From assembly GCA_016199685.1 (NCBI GenBank), contig JACQGD010000026.1:1-19034 (forward strand): a stretch of 19,034 nucleotides of DNA. The letters are read 5' to 3'. This stretch comes from Candidatus Saccharimonadota bacterium. Its GTDB lineage: Bacteria > Patescibacteriota > Saccharimonadia > Saccharimonadales > Saccharimonadaceae. The position numbers and the translations under genes are program-made. Positions within the stretch are counted from its first letter, which is position 1, and each line of letters starts with the position of its first letter. This document shows, in pieces, positions 5,555 to 12,875 of the stretch. The notes beneath the pieces are model-generated. The model was given only the letters and a program-made list of their open reading frames with translations. It did not search any database and was not told where the DNA came from.

Positions 5555-7900
5555 ATGAGAGCTAAGCAGTGGATTGCATCAATCGTAATGGTTGGTGTTT
5601 TTGTTTCTTTAGGAACAGTCAGTTCAGTATATGCAACGATAAATAATGCGAGCATCGGCATAGTAAGTGAGAGCACGACGGGTGATAACCCAAATGCGAT
5701 TGCTCAAAATCCTGCACTTAGCGGCAATGGAAGGTATGTTGCGTTTCAGTCACGAGCGACAAATGTAGTTTCTGCCTCAACGAATGGAGAATATCAAATA
5801 TACGTCAAAGATAAAGTTAACAGCGAGACAAAACTTGTCAGTGTTTCTTTAAGTGGTACTGGAGGAAATCGTAAAAGTGAAAATCCTCGTATTACGAGTG
5901 ATGGCCGATATGTAGTCTTCGAATCGATTGCCTCGGATCTTGTGGCTGGAGATACAAATAACAAATCTGACATTTTTAGAAGTGATCTCCAAACTGGGAC
6001 AATACTCCGAGTAAGCACGAGCCAAACTGGCGGTCAGATCAATGACGATAGCGCTGGGCCTGACATAAGCAGTGATGGTGATCGTATTGTATTTCACTCA
6101 TTTGCATCAACGCTATTATCAGGAATATCGCCTACTAATTACGGGGGAATTTATGTAAAAGATGTTTCGACAGGACTTGTTAGACTGCTGTCGCGCTCTC
6201 CTGTAAGTCAATCTCAGGCAACATATACGACAACGCACAGTGCACGTATTAGTTGTGACGGGCAGACAGTTGTATTCGATTCTGCGGGCAATAATATTGT
6301 TGAAGGCGATGCGGTAAGTTATGATCCTTTTGTCATGGCGCCGCGCCAGAGAATATATGTAGTAGATATGAATCAATCTCCACTTGTCCCTATGTACATC
6401 AATCCCAACACAGATTCACAACTTAATGCATCTCCATCGATTTCATGTGATGGAAATTACATTGCCTTTCTCGACGGGGGTAGAAACATAGTGCCTAGCC
6501 ATTACTCAATAGGCAATACGGACGTGTACGTATACAACCGTGCTACAGGTGAAGTTGAATTGGCGTCACTTGACAGTGATGATAATAAACTTACAACAGG
6601 AACAACGCTTGATCGACCGTCCATAAGTAATGATGGCAACTTTGTACTTTTTAGCTCTTTGACTTTCTTTGATAGCCAAGACTATAATATGTATCCTGAT
6701 GTTTTTTTGAGAGACAGACTTCGTGGAACAACAGAGCTCTTATCGCGAAATTCTAATGGGGATGTGAGCGATGCACGAAGCTTTGAGCATGACATCAGTG
6801 CAGATGGACACTCCATTGCATTTCGGTCTAATGCGACAAACCTAGTGTCTAATTTTGGCGCAAACTACGGATTAATCTACGGAGTAAAGAACGAATGGAT
6901 AAGTGCACCATCCGGCCTTCATGCGACAACACCATCAACTCAAGCAAGCTTATCTTGGAGTGCTATTCCCGATGCATCTTCCTACGATGTCTATAGGGAT
7001 GATCAAAAGATAGCAACGTCAAATACGAATACATATGTCGATTCGGCAAGCTCTGAAGGTTCACATACATACTATGTCGTAGCGGTCGGAGATGGAGGTG
7101 TTAAGAGTGTTCCATCTAGCTCGGTTAGTGTATTGATTGATAAGAGTAATCCAAATATTACGGCGAGTGTAAATACGGCACCTAATGGACTTGGATGGAA
7201 TAATACACCTGTCACTATTACGTTCCAATGTAGTGACACGGTATCGGGTGTCGAGAGCTGTACAAGTCCGATAACTGTTTCATCGCAAGGTATCGGTCAA
7301 CAGTTTACGGGAACTGCTGTTGATAATGTTGGCAATACATCGACAACAACAGTTGTGGTAAGTATCGATGCTACAAAACCAACGATTGTGGCTACGCGGT
7401 CTCCTGGAGTAAACGCAAACGGCTGGAATAATTCGAACGTGACGGTTGCCTATACGTGTGCAGATAGTTTATCTGGCATCGCATCATGTTCAAGTCCAAC
7501 GACACTCACTACGGAGGCGAATAATTTATCGGCAACAGGTACGGTAGTAGATAACGCGGACAACACCAATTCGGTAACAATGTCGCCGATTAAGATAGAC
7601 AAAACAGCACCAACTGCTACGAATGCAACGATGAGCAATACCTTTATTTTGGGGAGTGCTAATGTAACACTAGGAGCGACAGTCGCGGATAGCTTATCGG
7701 GTGTTGCGGGTGGAGAGTTTTATATTGACACTGATCCGGGGCAGGGAAACGGTACATCTATGACGTATAATAGCGGTAAACTCAACGCAACAAAAACAGT
7801 TAATAATCTTAGCTTAGGTCAGCATAGACTATATATACGATCAAAGGACACGGCCGGAAACTGGAGTACAGTTACGTCAATCACATTTATATATATCTAG
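5555..7900 (+). CDS. Secreted seven-bladed TolB-like propeller with Fn3 and Ig-like repeats
   Basis: A 781-residue secreted protein with a signal peptide cut near Ala27 (VYA/TIN). Residues about 52-430 hold seven PD40/TolB-type blades, each marked by Ser-x-(D/N)G-x-x-(V/I)-x-F near 55, 113, 171, 232, 296, 357 and 414, a complete seven-blade set. Residues about 450-528 form a fibronectin type III domain (APSGLHATTP, SLSWSAIPDASSYDVYR). Two Ig-like repeats follow (about 530-690), both with GWNN-x-x-VT, a Cys pair around D-x-x-SGI and DN-GN/ADN endings, then a third related domain to the C-terminus. There is no sortase motif or TM segment. It probably binds extracellular ligands or neighbouring surface proteins. 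It has its own promoter but lies between the WxL-like pair and the 7961 gene. Confidence 0.85.
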   Translation: MRAKQWIASIVMVGVFVSLGTVSSVYATINNASIGIVSESTTGDNPNAIAQNPALSGNGRYVAFQSRATNVVSASTNGEYQIYVKDKVNSETKLVSVSLSGTGGNRKSENPRITSDGRYVVFESIASDLVAGDTNNKSDIFRSDLQTGTILRVSTSQTGGQINDDSAGPDISSDGDRIVFHSFASTLLSGISPTNYGGIYVKDVSTGLVRLLSRSPVSQSQATYTTTHSARISCDGQTVVFDSAGNNIVEGDAVSYDPFVMAPRQRIYVVDMNQSPLVPMYINPNTDSQLNASPSISCDGNYIAFLDGGRNIVPSHYSIGNTDVYVYNRATGEVELASLDSDDNKLTTGTTLDRPSISNDGNFVLFSSLTFFDSQDYNMYPDVFLRDRLRGTTELLSRNSNGDVSDARSFEHDISADGHSIAFRSNATNLVSNFGANYGLIYGVKNEWISAPSGLHATTPSTQASLSWSAIPDASSYDVYRDDQKIATSNTNTYVDSASSEGSHTYYVVAVGDGGVKSVPSSSVSVLIDKSNPNITASVNTAPNGLGWNNTPVTITFQCSDTVSGVESCTSPITVSSQGIGQQFTGTAVDNVGNTSTTTVVVSIDATKPTIVATRSPGVNANGWNNSNVTVAYTCADSLSGIASCSSPTTLTTEANNLSATGTVVDNADNTNSVTMSPIKIDKTAPTATNATMSNTFILGSANVTLGATVADSLSGVAGGEFYIDTDPGQGNGTSMTYNSGKLNATKTVNNLSLGQHRLYIRSKDTAGNWSTVTSITFIYI

Positions 7901-7917
7901 GTGAGCTATAACTCTCA

Positions 7918-7926
7918 TGGTATAAT
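7918..7926 (+). promoter_or_regulatory. Extended -10 promoter of the 7961-9671 operon
   Basis: TG at 7918-7919, one base, and a perfect TATAAT at 7921-7926. Expected +1 about 7933. The leader carries AACAAATGAGGG at 7941-7952, similar to the leaders at 4221 and 11901. Confidence 0.65.
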
Positions 7927-7960
7927 TCATTATTAGACACAACAAATGAGGGTAATGAGT

Positions 7961-8905
7961 ATGAATTTGAGGGGCAATATGGGCATATCGTATAGGTATA
8001 TGAGAATTAGTAGGCTAGTTCTTGCAGTAGCAGTATCGATGGTTTTTGGATTTAGTGCAGCACATACGGTGTCGGCACAGAGTCCAGGGGATGAGAGTAT
8101 TACGCTCTCTCCTGTAAACAGTAAATACAAGATTGATGCCGGGGATACTGTTGAGGATACGCTTACTATTGTGAATGATGGAAAAGTGGCATATGACTTC
8201 ATTGTCTACAGTCGTCCTTATTCTGTGACAAATGAGCAATACGAGCCTAACTTCACAGATACTCCTAAAAATGCCGATGCATATGGGTGGGTACGATTCC
8301 CAAAGACAAAATTCCGCATTGAAGCAGGTAAGTCTATGGAAGTGCCATATACGGTTTCAGTGCCAAAGCAGGCCGCGCCAGGCGGCCACTATGGTGTAAT
8401 ATTCGCTGAAACACAACCTCCTGAGAATCAAGGTGGTGGGAATTCTGTTGTGCGTAAAAAGCGAGTTGGTTCTATTTTGTACGCAACGGTTAATGGTCAA
8501 TATACGACTTCGGGCGAGGTTACTTCGACCAGTATTCCATTTTGGCAGCTACAGCCTCCACTTCACGCCGATTCCACGGTAAAAAATACCGGCAATAGTG
8601 ATTTTACGAACGACATCACCTATACCGTCAAAGATGTATTTGGCAATGTTAAATATAAAGAAGTAAAGCAGTACACTGTGCTTCCTCAAACGACGCGCGC
8701 ATTTTCTCTTGAATGGAAGGATGCCTCTTGGTTTGGACTTTATAATGTTGAACTAGAGCAAACGGTTCTCGATAAAAAGAAGGCTGTTTCGGGGTATGTA
8801 CTTATTTTGCCACGCTATATTCCGATTTTACTAATCGTATTTGTACTTATCGGAGGTGGATATGCCTGGTTTAGACGTAAAAACACACATACGAAGAAAA
8901 AGTAG
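7961..8905 (+). CDS. Membrane-anchored two-domain surface protein, DUF916/WxL-interacting-like (copy 1)
   Basis: An N-terminal signal sequence ending near VSA/QSP leads an extracellular region of two beta domains, a C-terminal membrane helix (PILLIVFVLIGGGYAWF) and a Lys/Arg tail. The first domain starts with SITLSPVNSKYKIDAGDTVE and holds an 'APGGHYGVIFAE' turn; the second contains TVKNTGNSDF and ends with SWFGLYNVEL. This order (N-terminal DUF916-like, second DUF3324-like, TM, basic tail) is that of WxL-interacting proteins, which bind peptidoglycan and a partner; the assignment rests on pattern only. In-frame ATGs occur at 7946, 7955, 7961 and 7979. I chose 7961 because GAGGG at 7948-7952 is eight bases upstream; 7979, with GAGGGG at 7969-7974, is also possible. 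It overlaps the next gene by 44 bases. Confidence 0.78.
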   Translation: MNLRGNMGISYRYMRISRLVLAVAVSMVFGFSAAHTVSAQSPGDESITLSPVNSKYKIDAGDTVEDTLTIVNDGKVAYDFIVYSRPYSVTNEQYEPNFTDTPKNADAYGWVRFPKTKFRIEAGKSMEVPYTVSVPKQAAPGGHYGVIFAETQPPENQGGGNSVVRKKRVGSILYATVNGQYTTSGEVTSTSIPFWQLQPPLHADSTVKNTGNSDFTNDITYTVKDVFGNVKYKEVKQYTVLPQTTRAFSLEWKDASWFGLYNVELEQTVLDKKKAVSGYVLILPRYIPILLIVFVLIGGGYAWFRRKNTHTKKK

Positions 8906-9671
8906 CTCCTTTCTTCTTGGAATTATTAGCGTATTCTGTTTCTTAGGCGCTAATAGCTCGATAGTCAGTGCTCAAGCGAGCTCTGAAGTAAATGCGATTA
9001 TTTGTGGGAGCGGTTCATCAGTTACTATTGCAAGTCCGGCAAGTGACAGTGTTGTCACGGAGCCTACGACAATTCTGAAAGGCTCCATAGGACAGTCGTC
9101 GCAAATTGAAGTACGGATTGATGGTGGATTTGACAGCATAATATCTGTAGATACGACTCAATTGACATACGAGGCACCAGTTCACTTGACGACTGGAACA
9201 CACACCATTACCCTGAAGGCGATCGATAGTTGCGGGTCTACTGACAGTGAGGCATCTATTGTTCTTACATATGCACCAGCACCTACTACTCCATCGAGCG
9301 GTACCAACACACAGACGACCACTGACGGGGTGACAATTGGTAGTCCCCAGGAGGGGACTGTTGAGGCAGGGTCTCGGGGACTACTGCCAATTCCAGTTGT
9401 TGAAACTTGGGAGTCGATACTGAAATGGCTGAATATATCGAGCGCTGATATATCGAGCAGTTCATCGCCGCAGCTTTCGCTACTACGTGCACTTACTATC
9501 GCAGTAGGGACGTATCTCGCGACGATCGGCCTTGCAATGACGGCTGTAAATATTTTGGCCTCTGCACTACCATTTAAGAAAAATGTTCCGATGAAAGTAC
9601 GCGCACAGCGTATTATGAGGGTATCTCGAATTGGCGGCGTGCTGCTACTCCTTGCTGGCTTCTTTTTGTAG
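8862..9671 (+). CDS. Secreted Ig-like protein with two C-terminal membrane segments
   Basis: A 269-residue product with a signal peptide (hydrophobic about 17-31, cut near VSA/QAS) and an Ig-like beta domain at about 48-140, with Cys48 and Cys124 placed to form a disulfide. Its pattern (VTIASPASDSVV, LKGSIGQSSQIEVRIDG, GTHTITLKAIDSCG) is that of bacterial Ig domains. A Thr/Ser/Pro linker, an amphipathic segment (ETWESILKWLNI) and two hydrophobic segments (about 208-232 and 253-268) with a basic loop between follow. The frame extends upstream to a TTG at 8841, but GGAGG at 8852-8856 fits the ATG at 8862. The 44-base overlap with the 7961 gene indicates coupled translation and possibly a membrane complex. 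No family recognised. Confidence 0.78.
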   Translation: MPGLDVKTHIRRKSSSFLLGIISVFCFLGANSSIVSAQASSEVNAIICGSGSSVTIASPASDSVVTEPTTILKGSIGQSSQIEVRIDGGFDSIISVDTTQLTYEAPVHLTTGTHTITLKAIDSCGSTDSEASIVLTYAPAPTTPSSGTNTQTTTDGVTIGSPQEGTVEAGSRGLLPIPVVETWESILKWLNISSADISSSSSPQLSLLRALTIAVGTYLATIGLAMTAVNILASALPFKKNVPMKVRAQRIMRVSRIGGVLLLLAGFFL

Positions 9672-9694
9672 CATACAAGCATAAATGATATACT
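9666..9694 (+). promoter_or_regulatory. Promoter of the 9703-11282 operon, leaderless
   Basis: TTGTAG at 9666-9671, a 17-base spacer and TATACT at 9689-9694, with the extended TG at 9686-9687. Expected +1 is 9701, two bases before the ATG at 9703. The -35 overlaps the upstream stop codon. Confidence 0.65.
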
Positions 9695-9702
9695 AACTAC
9701 AT

Positions 9703-10416
9703 ATGAAAAGGTCTTTTCGAGCTGGATGGGGTATGCTCGCTGCTGCATTCATTGCAACAGTTGGTATAGCTGTACCTGTAGCGGCGGACAGTATGTCGAG
9801 TACCAGCTATAAGATTGACACATCAGTCGCAGCTCCTTTTGGAGGGCAAGCTGGGTCTAGTAGTTACAAAATGGTTATAGGTGGCGGAGAAGCGCTAAAC
9901 GGAAGCGGTGGAAGTGCCAGTTATAAATTGAGTCATGGCTACGTTGCTCAGCTTCAGCAATCGATACAACTTAATTTAACGACAGCTAGTATCGCTCTCG
10001 GTACGCTTACACCAGGTATATCAAAAACCGGTACAGTCTCGGCACAGGTACTTACTGATGCACCGAGCTATTCCTTGTCGCTTGCTCAAAACAATAACTT
10101 GACGAGCGGCGCAAACACAATTCCTGCAATATCGACTGGTACTATTGCAAGTCCTGTGGCATGGGTTGAGGGGACGACGAAAGGACTTGGATTTACGTTA
10201 ACTGCCGCGCCGTCCTTACCAGGCAAGTGGGGCACTGCTGGTAATTATGGGTATGCAGCAATTCCGTCGTCGACGACGACGTTATATACGAGGAGTGGTT
10301 ATACGGGCGGTGCACAAGATACGATTACCGTACAGCCTCGAGTTGATATTAGTCCGTCTCAGCTTGTTGGCAGTTACACGAATACAATAACGATTACGGC
10401 GACGACTATACCATGA
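9703..10416 (+). CDS. Secreted SYK-repeat plus WxL-like beta protein
   Basis: A 237-residue secreted protein: signal peptide cut near VAA/DSM (about residue 28), then three short repeats with Ser-x-Ser-Tyr-Lys (near 33, 53 and 72: SSTSYKID, SSSYKMV, SASYKLSHGY), then a C-terminal beta domain (about 88-237). The latter follows the same order as the 4237 and 4867 proteins: SYSLSLAQNNNLTSGANTI, GTIASPVAW, KWGTAG, YAAIPSS, QDTITVQPRVD and a terminal VGSYTNTITITATTIP, again a Gly-x-Tyr turn plus last strand without WxL. It is thus a third, diverged member of the secreted family. The TGA stop overlaps the next ATG (ATGA), coupling it to a membrane-anchored partner. Probably a surface protein retained by that partner (inference). 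Confidence 0.8.
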   Translation: MKRSFRAGWGMLAAAFIATVGIAVPVAADSMSSTSYKIDTSVAAPFGGQAGSSSYKMVIGGGEALNGSGGSASYKLSHGYVAQLQQSIQLNLTTASIALGTLTPGISKTGTVSAQVLTDAPSYSLSLAQNNNLTSGANTIPAISTGTIASPVAWVEGTTKGLGFTLTAAPSLPGKWGTAGNYGYAAIPSSTTTLYTRSGYTGGAQDTITVQPRVDISPSQLVGSYTNTITITATTIP

Positions 10417-11282
10417 AAAAAATTGTAACAGCATGTATTATCTTTGTCGGAATTTTTGTACTTGGCCATGGCACGCCTGCGTCTGCTGCTGATAATCTGC
10501 AAATGAGGCCACTGCAATACAGAGAGACACTCGATGTAGGGCAGCAAAAAAAAGGCGTTGTAGATGTTGCAAATGGGTCTGATGATACGGCGCAAGTGGC
10601 GCTGACGGTTCGTTTCTTTAAACAAGTTGGGGATGATGGAACGCTCGAGTTTTACGACAGGCCTGATGAGACTGATGGTATAACACTCGATATAGACAGC
10701 GTCGAATTAAAAGGTAAAGAGTCGGCTAGAATTGGCTTTACTGTTGATAGTTCAAAGCTTCCACAAGGTGATGTGTTCGCGGTAATCTTTGCGACGACTG
10801 TTCATCAAGGAGCGCCCCAGACGATTGTTCCTTCTGTGCAAGTTGGAACACTACTGCTGTTGCAAAACGGTAAGGTGGGTCCAAGATCCGCGGCGATTAC
10901 TGATCTAAAGCTTGGTATATTTCAGTTTGGCGACAAAGTTAAAGGGACGGTTGCGGTTAAAAATCCAGCGAACAGTGCAAGTGCAACTGGCTTTTTTCCA
11001 GCGATGAAAGTTGCTATTGGACCGTGGGGCGCAGAATCTAAATTTGAAGGACCTCTTGTATATGCGGGACGTACTCGCTCATTTGACTTTAGTGTGCCGT
11101 CTAACCAATTTGGTATTTATAAAGTTACTGTAGTTGCAAATAACGCCACTGAAACACGGTACGTATTTCTTATTACGGGAGTGTGGCGATATGTGGTGCC
11201 CGGGCTGTTAGTATTGCTGCTCATCATTGGAATTGTATTTGTAGCCTTTAAAAAAGTACGCAGTGCTCGTTCAAAAAAATAA
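10413..11282 (+). CDS. Membrane-anchored two-domain surface protein, DUF916/WxL-interacting-like (copy 2)
   Basis: A 289-residue protein with a signal peptide cut near Ala25 (ASA/ADN), an extracellular part of two beta domains, a C-terminal membrane helix (about 261-279) and a basic tail (KKVRSARSKK). Domain 1 has DVGQQKKGVVDVANGSDD and LPQGDVFAVIFATT, matching the GDTVEDTLTIVNDGK and APGGHYGVIFAE blocks of the 7961 product; domain 2 has KGTVAVKNPAN and SNQFGIYKVTVVAN, matching TVKNTGNSDF and SWFGLYNVEL. Overall identity is low but the architecture is the same. The four-base overlap with the 9703 gene implies fixed stoichiometry with a secreted WxL-like protein. A role in holding that protein at the membrane or wall is inferred. 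Confidence 0.8.
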   Translation: MKKIVTACIIFVGIFVLGHGTPASAADNLQMRPLQYRETLDVGQQKKGVVDVANGSDDTAQVALTVRFFKQVGDDGTLEFYDRPDETDGITLDIDSVELKGKESARIGFTVDSSKLPQGDVFAVIFATTVHQGAPQTIVPSVQVGTLLLLQNGKVGPRSAAITDLKLGIFQFGDKVKGTVAVKNPANSASATGFFPAMKVAIGPWGAESKFEGPLVYAGRTRSFDFSVPSNQFGIYKVTVVANNATETRYVFLITGVWRYVVPGLLVLLLIIGIVFVAFKKVRSARSKK

Positions 11283-11300
11283 TTGCGTATACGCTTAGTG

Positions 11301-11306
11301 TATAAT
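11301..11306 (+). promoter_or_regulatory. -10 element before the 11319 gene
   Basis: Perfect TATAAT, 12 bases before the ATG at 11319; expected +1 about 11313. No matching -35. A GGAG at 11307-11310 could act as ribosome site only on read-through transcripts. Confidence 0.5.
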
Positions 11307-11318
11307 GGAGTAAGAATT

Positions 11319-11819
11319 ATGCAAAAAAATATGGATATAGTAGCCCACCCGAATAGAGCAATGGCTCAATCGTCAAAGAAACACGTTTCTCTGACGAGGA
11401 AACGAAAAATATTCATTGCTATTATCTTGATAGTACTTGTTATCGCTGGCGGAGTTCTGACTTGGTACAACAGCATGCAAACATCAGGGTACTACATACA
11501 GTCGAACAAATACCAGGTTGTTGTGTTGTCGAACAATCAGATATATTTCGGTAAATTGCAGCGTCTTAGTGACCAGTCGTATCGTCTAACGAGTGTGTAC
11601 TATTTGCAGGAGCAATCAACTGCAGGTGCATCGACTGATCCTGCCGCAAAAGCAGACCAAGCCGCTTCTACAGCAACACCGCAACTCGTTAAATTAGGCA
11701 ACGAATTACACGGTCCTGATGATGCAATGTTCTTTAATGATACCCAAGTTCTTTATTGGGAAAATCTTAAGTCTGACGGCAAAGTGTCAAAGGCAATCGA
11801 AGATCACTTGAAGCAGTAG
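11319..11819 (+). CDS. Conserved CPR membrane-anchored protein of unknown function
   Basis: A 166-residue protein from the ATG at 11319; the frame extends to a TTG at 11283, but that lies before the predicted transcription start. A basic N-terminal region (SLTRKRK) precedes one membrane helix (about 31-49), followed by an extracellular domain. That domain has two blocks I associate with proteins recurrent in Patescibacteria genomes: SNKYQVVVLSNNQIYFGKL with RLTSVYYLQ, and LVKLGNELHGPDDAMFF with VLYWENLKSDGKVSKAI. They are separated by an Ala/Thr/Ser/Gln-rich loop. No function is known to me. It follows the DUF916-like gene by 36 bases and may be partly read through from it. Confidence 0.82.
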   Translation: MQKNMDIVAHPNRAMAQSSKKHVSLTRKRKIFIAIILIVLVIAGGVLTWYNSMQTSGYYIQSNKYQVVVLSNNQIYFGKLQRLSDQSYRLTSVYYLQEQSTAGASTDPAAKADQAASTATPQLVKLGNELHGPDDAMFFNDTQVLYWENLKSDGKVSKAIEDHLKQ

Positions 11820-11847
11820 TATAACCCTAGTGGTTACCCTCGTAAAA

Positions 11848-11856
11848 TGGTAAAAT
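11848..11856 (+). promoter_or_regulatory. Extended -10 promoter of the giant fibre-like gene
   Basis: TG at 11848-11849, one base, TAAAAT at 11851-11856; -35 unclear. Expected +1 about 11863 with a 56-base leader ending in AACAAACAGAGG (11901-11912), six bases before the GTG start. Confidence 0.5.
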
Positions 11857-11918
11857 AGGTATTGAAGCATGTGCTTTATTAAGAGCAGTGCAATCGAGGG
11901 AACAAACAGAGGTAAAAG

Positions 11919-12875
11919 GTGCAAATTACTGCAACTAAACAGGGTAGGTTAGGCGATAGCCATCGTCACTTTTGGCGCAATATGCGTTCTGCTCTTGCAT
12001 TTGTTCTTTTTATTGTATTTTTCACATCAATATTTCATACATCAACTGCGCATGCTGCTCAAACAATTCCATATAAAGTTAACTTCCAAGGACGGTTGAC
12101 TGACGCGGCTGGGAACATAAAAGCAGACGGTTTGTATAACATGAAAGTACGCCTTTACTCTGCTGCAACAGGCGGATCAGCTATCTGGACGGAAACTCGT
12201 GAAACAACAAATCGCGTCCAAGTGACGAACGGTCTTTTCTCGATTCAACTTGGTGACGTCACGGCGCTCTCGCCGAGTATTTTCACGAACTATCCACTAT
12301 ACCTAGAGATTGAGCTGCCGACACCCGCTACTGCAAACTGCACGACCGCTGCCTGCGGAACGTTCACTGAAGGTGCGATGACACCGCGGTCTCCACTTGG
12401 TTCAAGCCCCTACGCATTCAATGCAGATACGGTTGATGGTATTGATGGGGCAAGCCTCGCACGAACCGATGCAAGCAATACGTTTACAGTAGGCTCGACC
12501 AACACGTTTAATGGCAAAACCCAAGCGAACGATACGATCTCTGTCGTCAATGGCAAAGCGGTAGGGTTTAATGTTACTCAGTCTGGATCTAATCTTCAGC
12601 TTCAGTCTGCTGGATCTGGTGGCTATATCATGAATGATGCGACTGGTTTTTCAATTGCCGCGATAAGCAGTGGCGCCGCGGGATCAACAGTCAATGCGGC
12701 ACCAACCCTGAAATTGGTTGCAAATAACGCGCTTGTTCAGGCAGCAGTCGATGCTGGTGCGACCTACGGCGATAATCTCATCTCGAACCCTGGATTTGAA
12801 TTTGGCTGTGCCCTATGCCGCTGTAGGACTAACGGTTCGTGGCACGGGAACTACCGCTGGGACATGGGATTTTGA
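11919..12875 (+). CDS. Fibre-like secreted protein, N-terminal fragment before a frameshift
   Basis: A GTG start with AGAGG at 11908-11912 six bases upstream. The signal peptide is long, with its hydrophobic core about 24-40 and a cut near AHA/AQT (46-47). Unit 1 starts at about 48 (TIPYKVNFQGRLTDAAGNIK) and includes a GLFSIQLGD strand, Cys pair CTTAACG, PRSPLGSSPYAFNADTVDG and a NTFNGKTQ region, as in large secreted CPR proteins related in layout to phage tail fibres. Real homology ends at NPGFEFG (about 12806) or a few residues later; the last 20-odd residues (CALCRCRTNGSWHG) are out of frame. Comparison with unit 2 shows about 105 codons missing here with loss of frame. The product would be a secreted 318-residue stub. 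Best read as the 5' part of a broken gene ending at 15960. Confidence 0.75.
   Translation: MQITATKQGRLGDSHRHFWRNMRSALAFVLFIVFFTSIFHTSTAHAAQTIPYKVNFQGRLTDAAGNIKADGLYNMKVRLYSAATGGSAIWTETRETTNRVQVTNGLFSIQLGDVTALSPSIFTNYPLYLEIELPTPATANCTTAACGTFTEGAMTPRSPLGSSPYAFNADTVDGIDGASLARTDASNTFTVGSTNTFNGKTQANDTISVVNGKAVGFNVTQSGSNLQLQSAGSGGYIMNDATGFSIAAISSGAAGSTVNAAPTLKLVANNALVQAAVDAGATYGDNLISNPGFEFGCALCRCRTNGSWHGNYRWDMGF

Noticed and set aside
8841..8861. TTG start at 8841 for the Ig/two-TM protein
   Set aside because: The GGAGG at 8852-8856 would lie inside the gene; it fits the ATG at 8862, which gives a standard signal peptide.
4237..10416. True WxL proteins
   Set aside because: No Trp-x-Leu occurs in the expected last strand of any of the three proteins, so I call them WxL-like only.
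11283..11318. TTG start at 11283 for the CPR conserved protein
   Set aside because: It precedes the TATAAT at 11301-11306, and the encoded residues before Met13 have no counterpart in a normal signal-anchor; ATG 11319 is better.
12800..12830. Programmed frameshift or phase-variable tract in the fibre gene
   Set aside because: There is no slippery heptamer, homopolymer or short tandem repeat at the junction, and about 105 codons are missing compared with unit 2, which fits a deletion.
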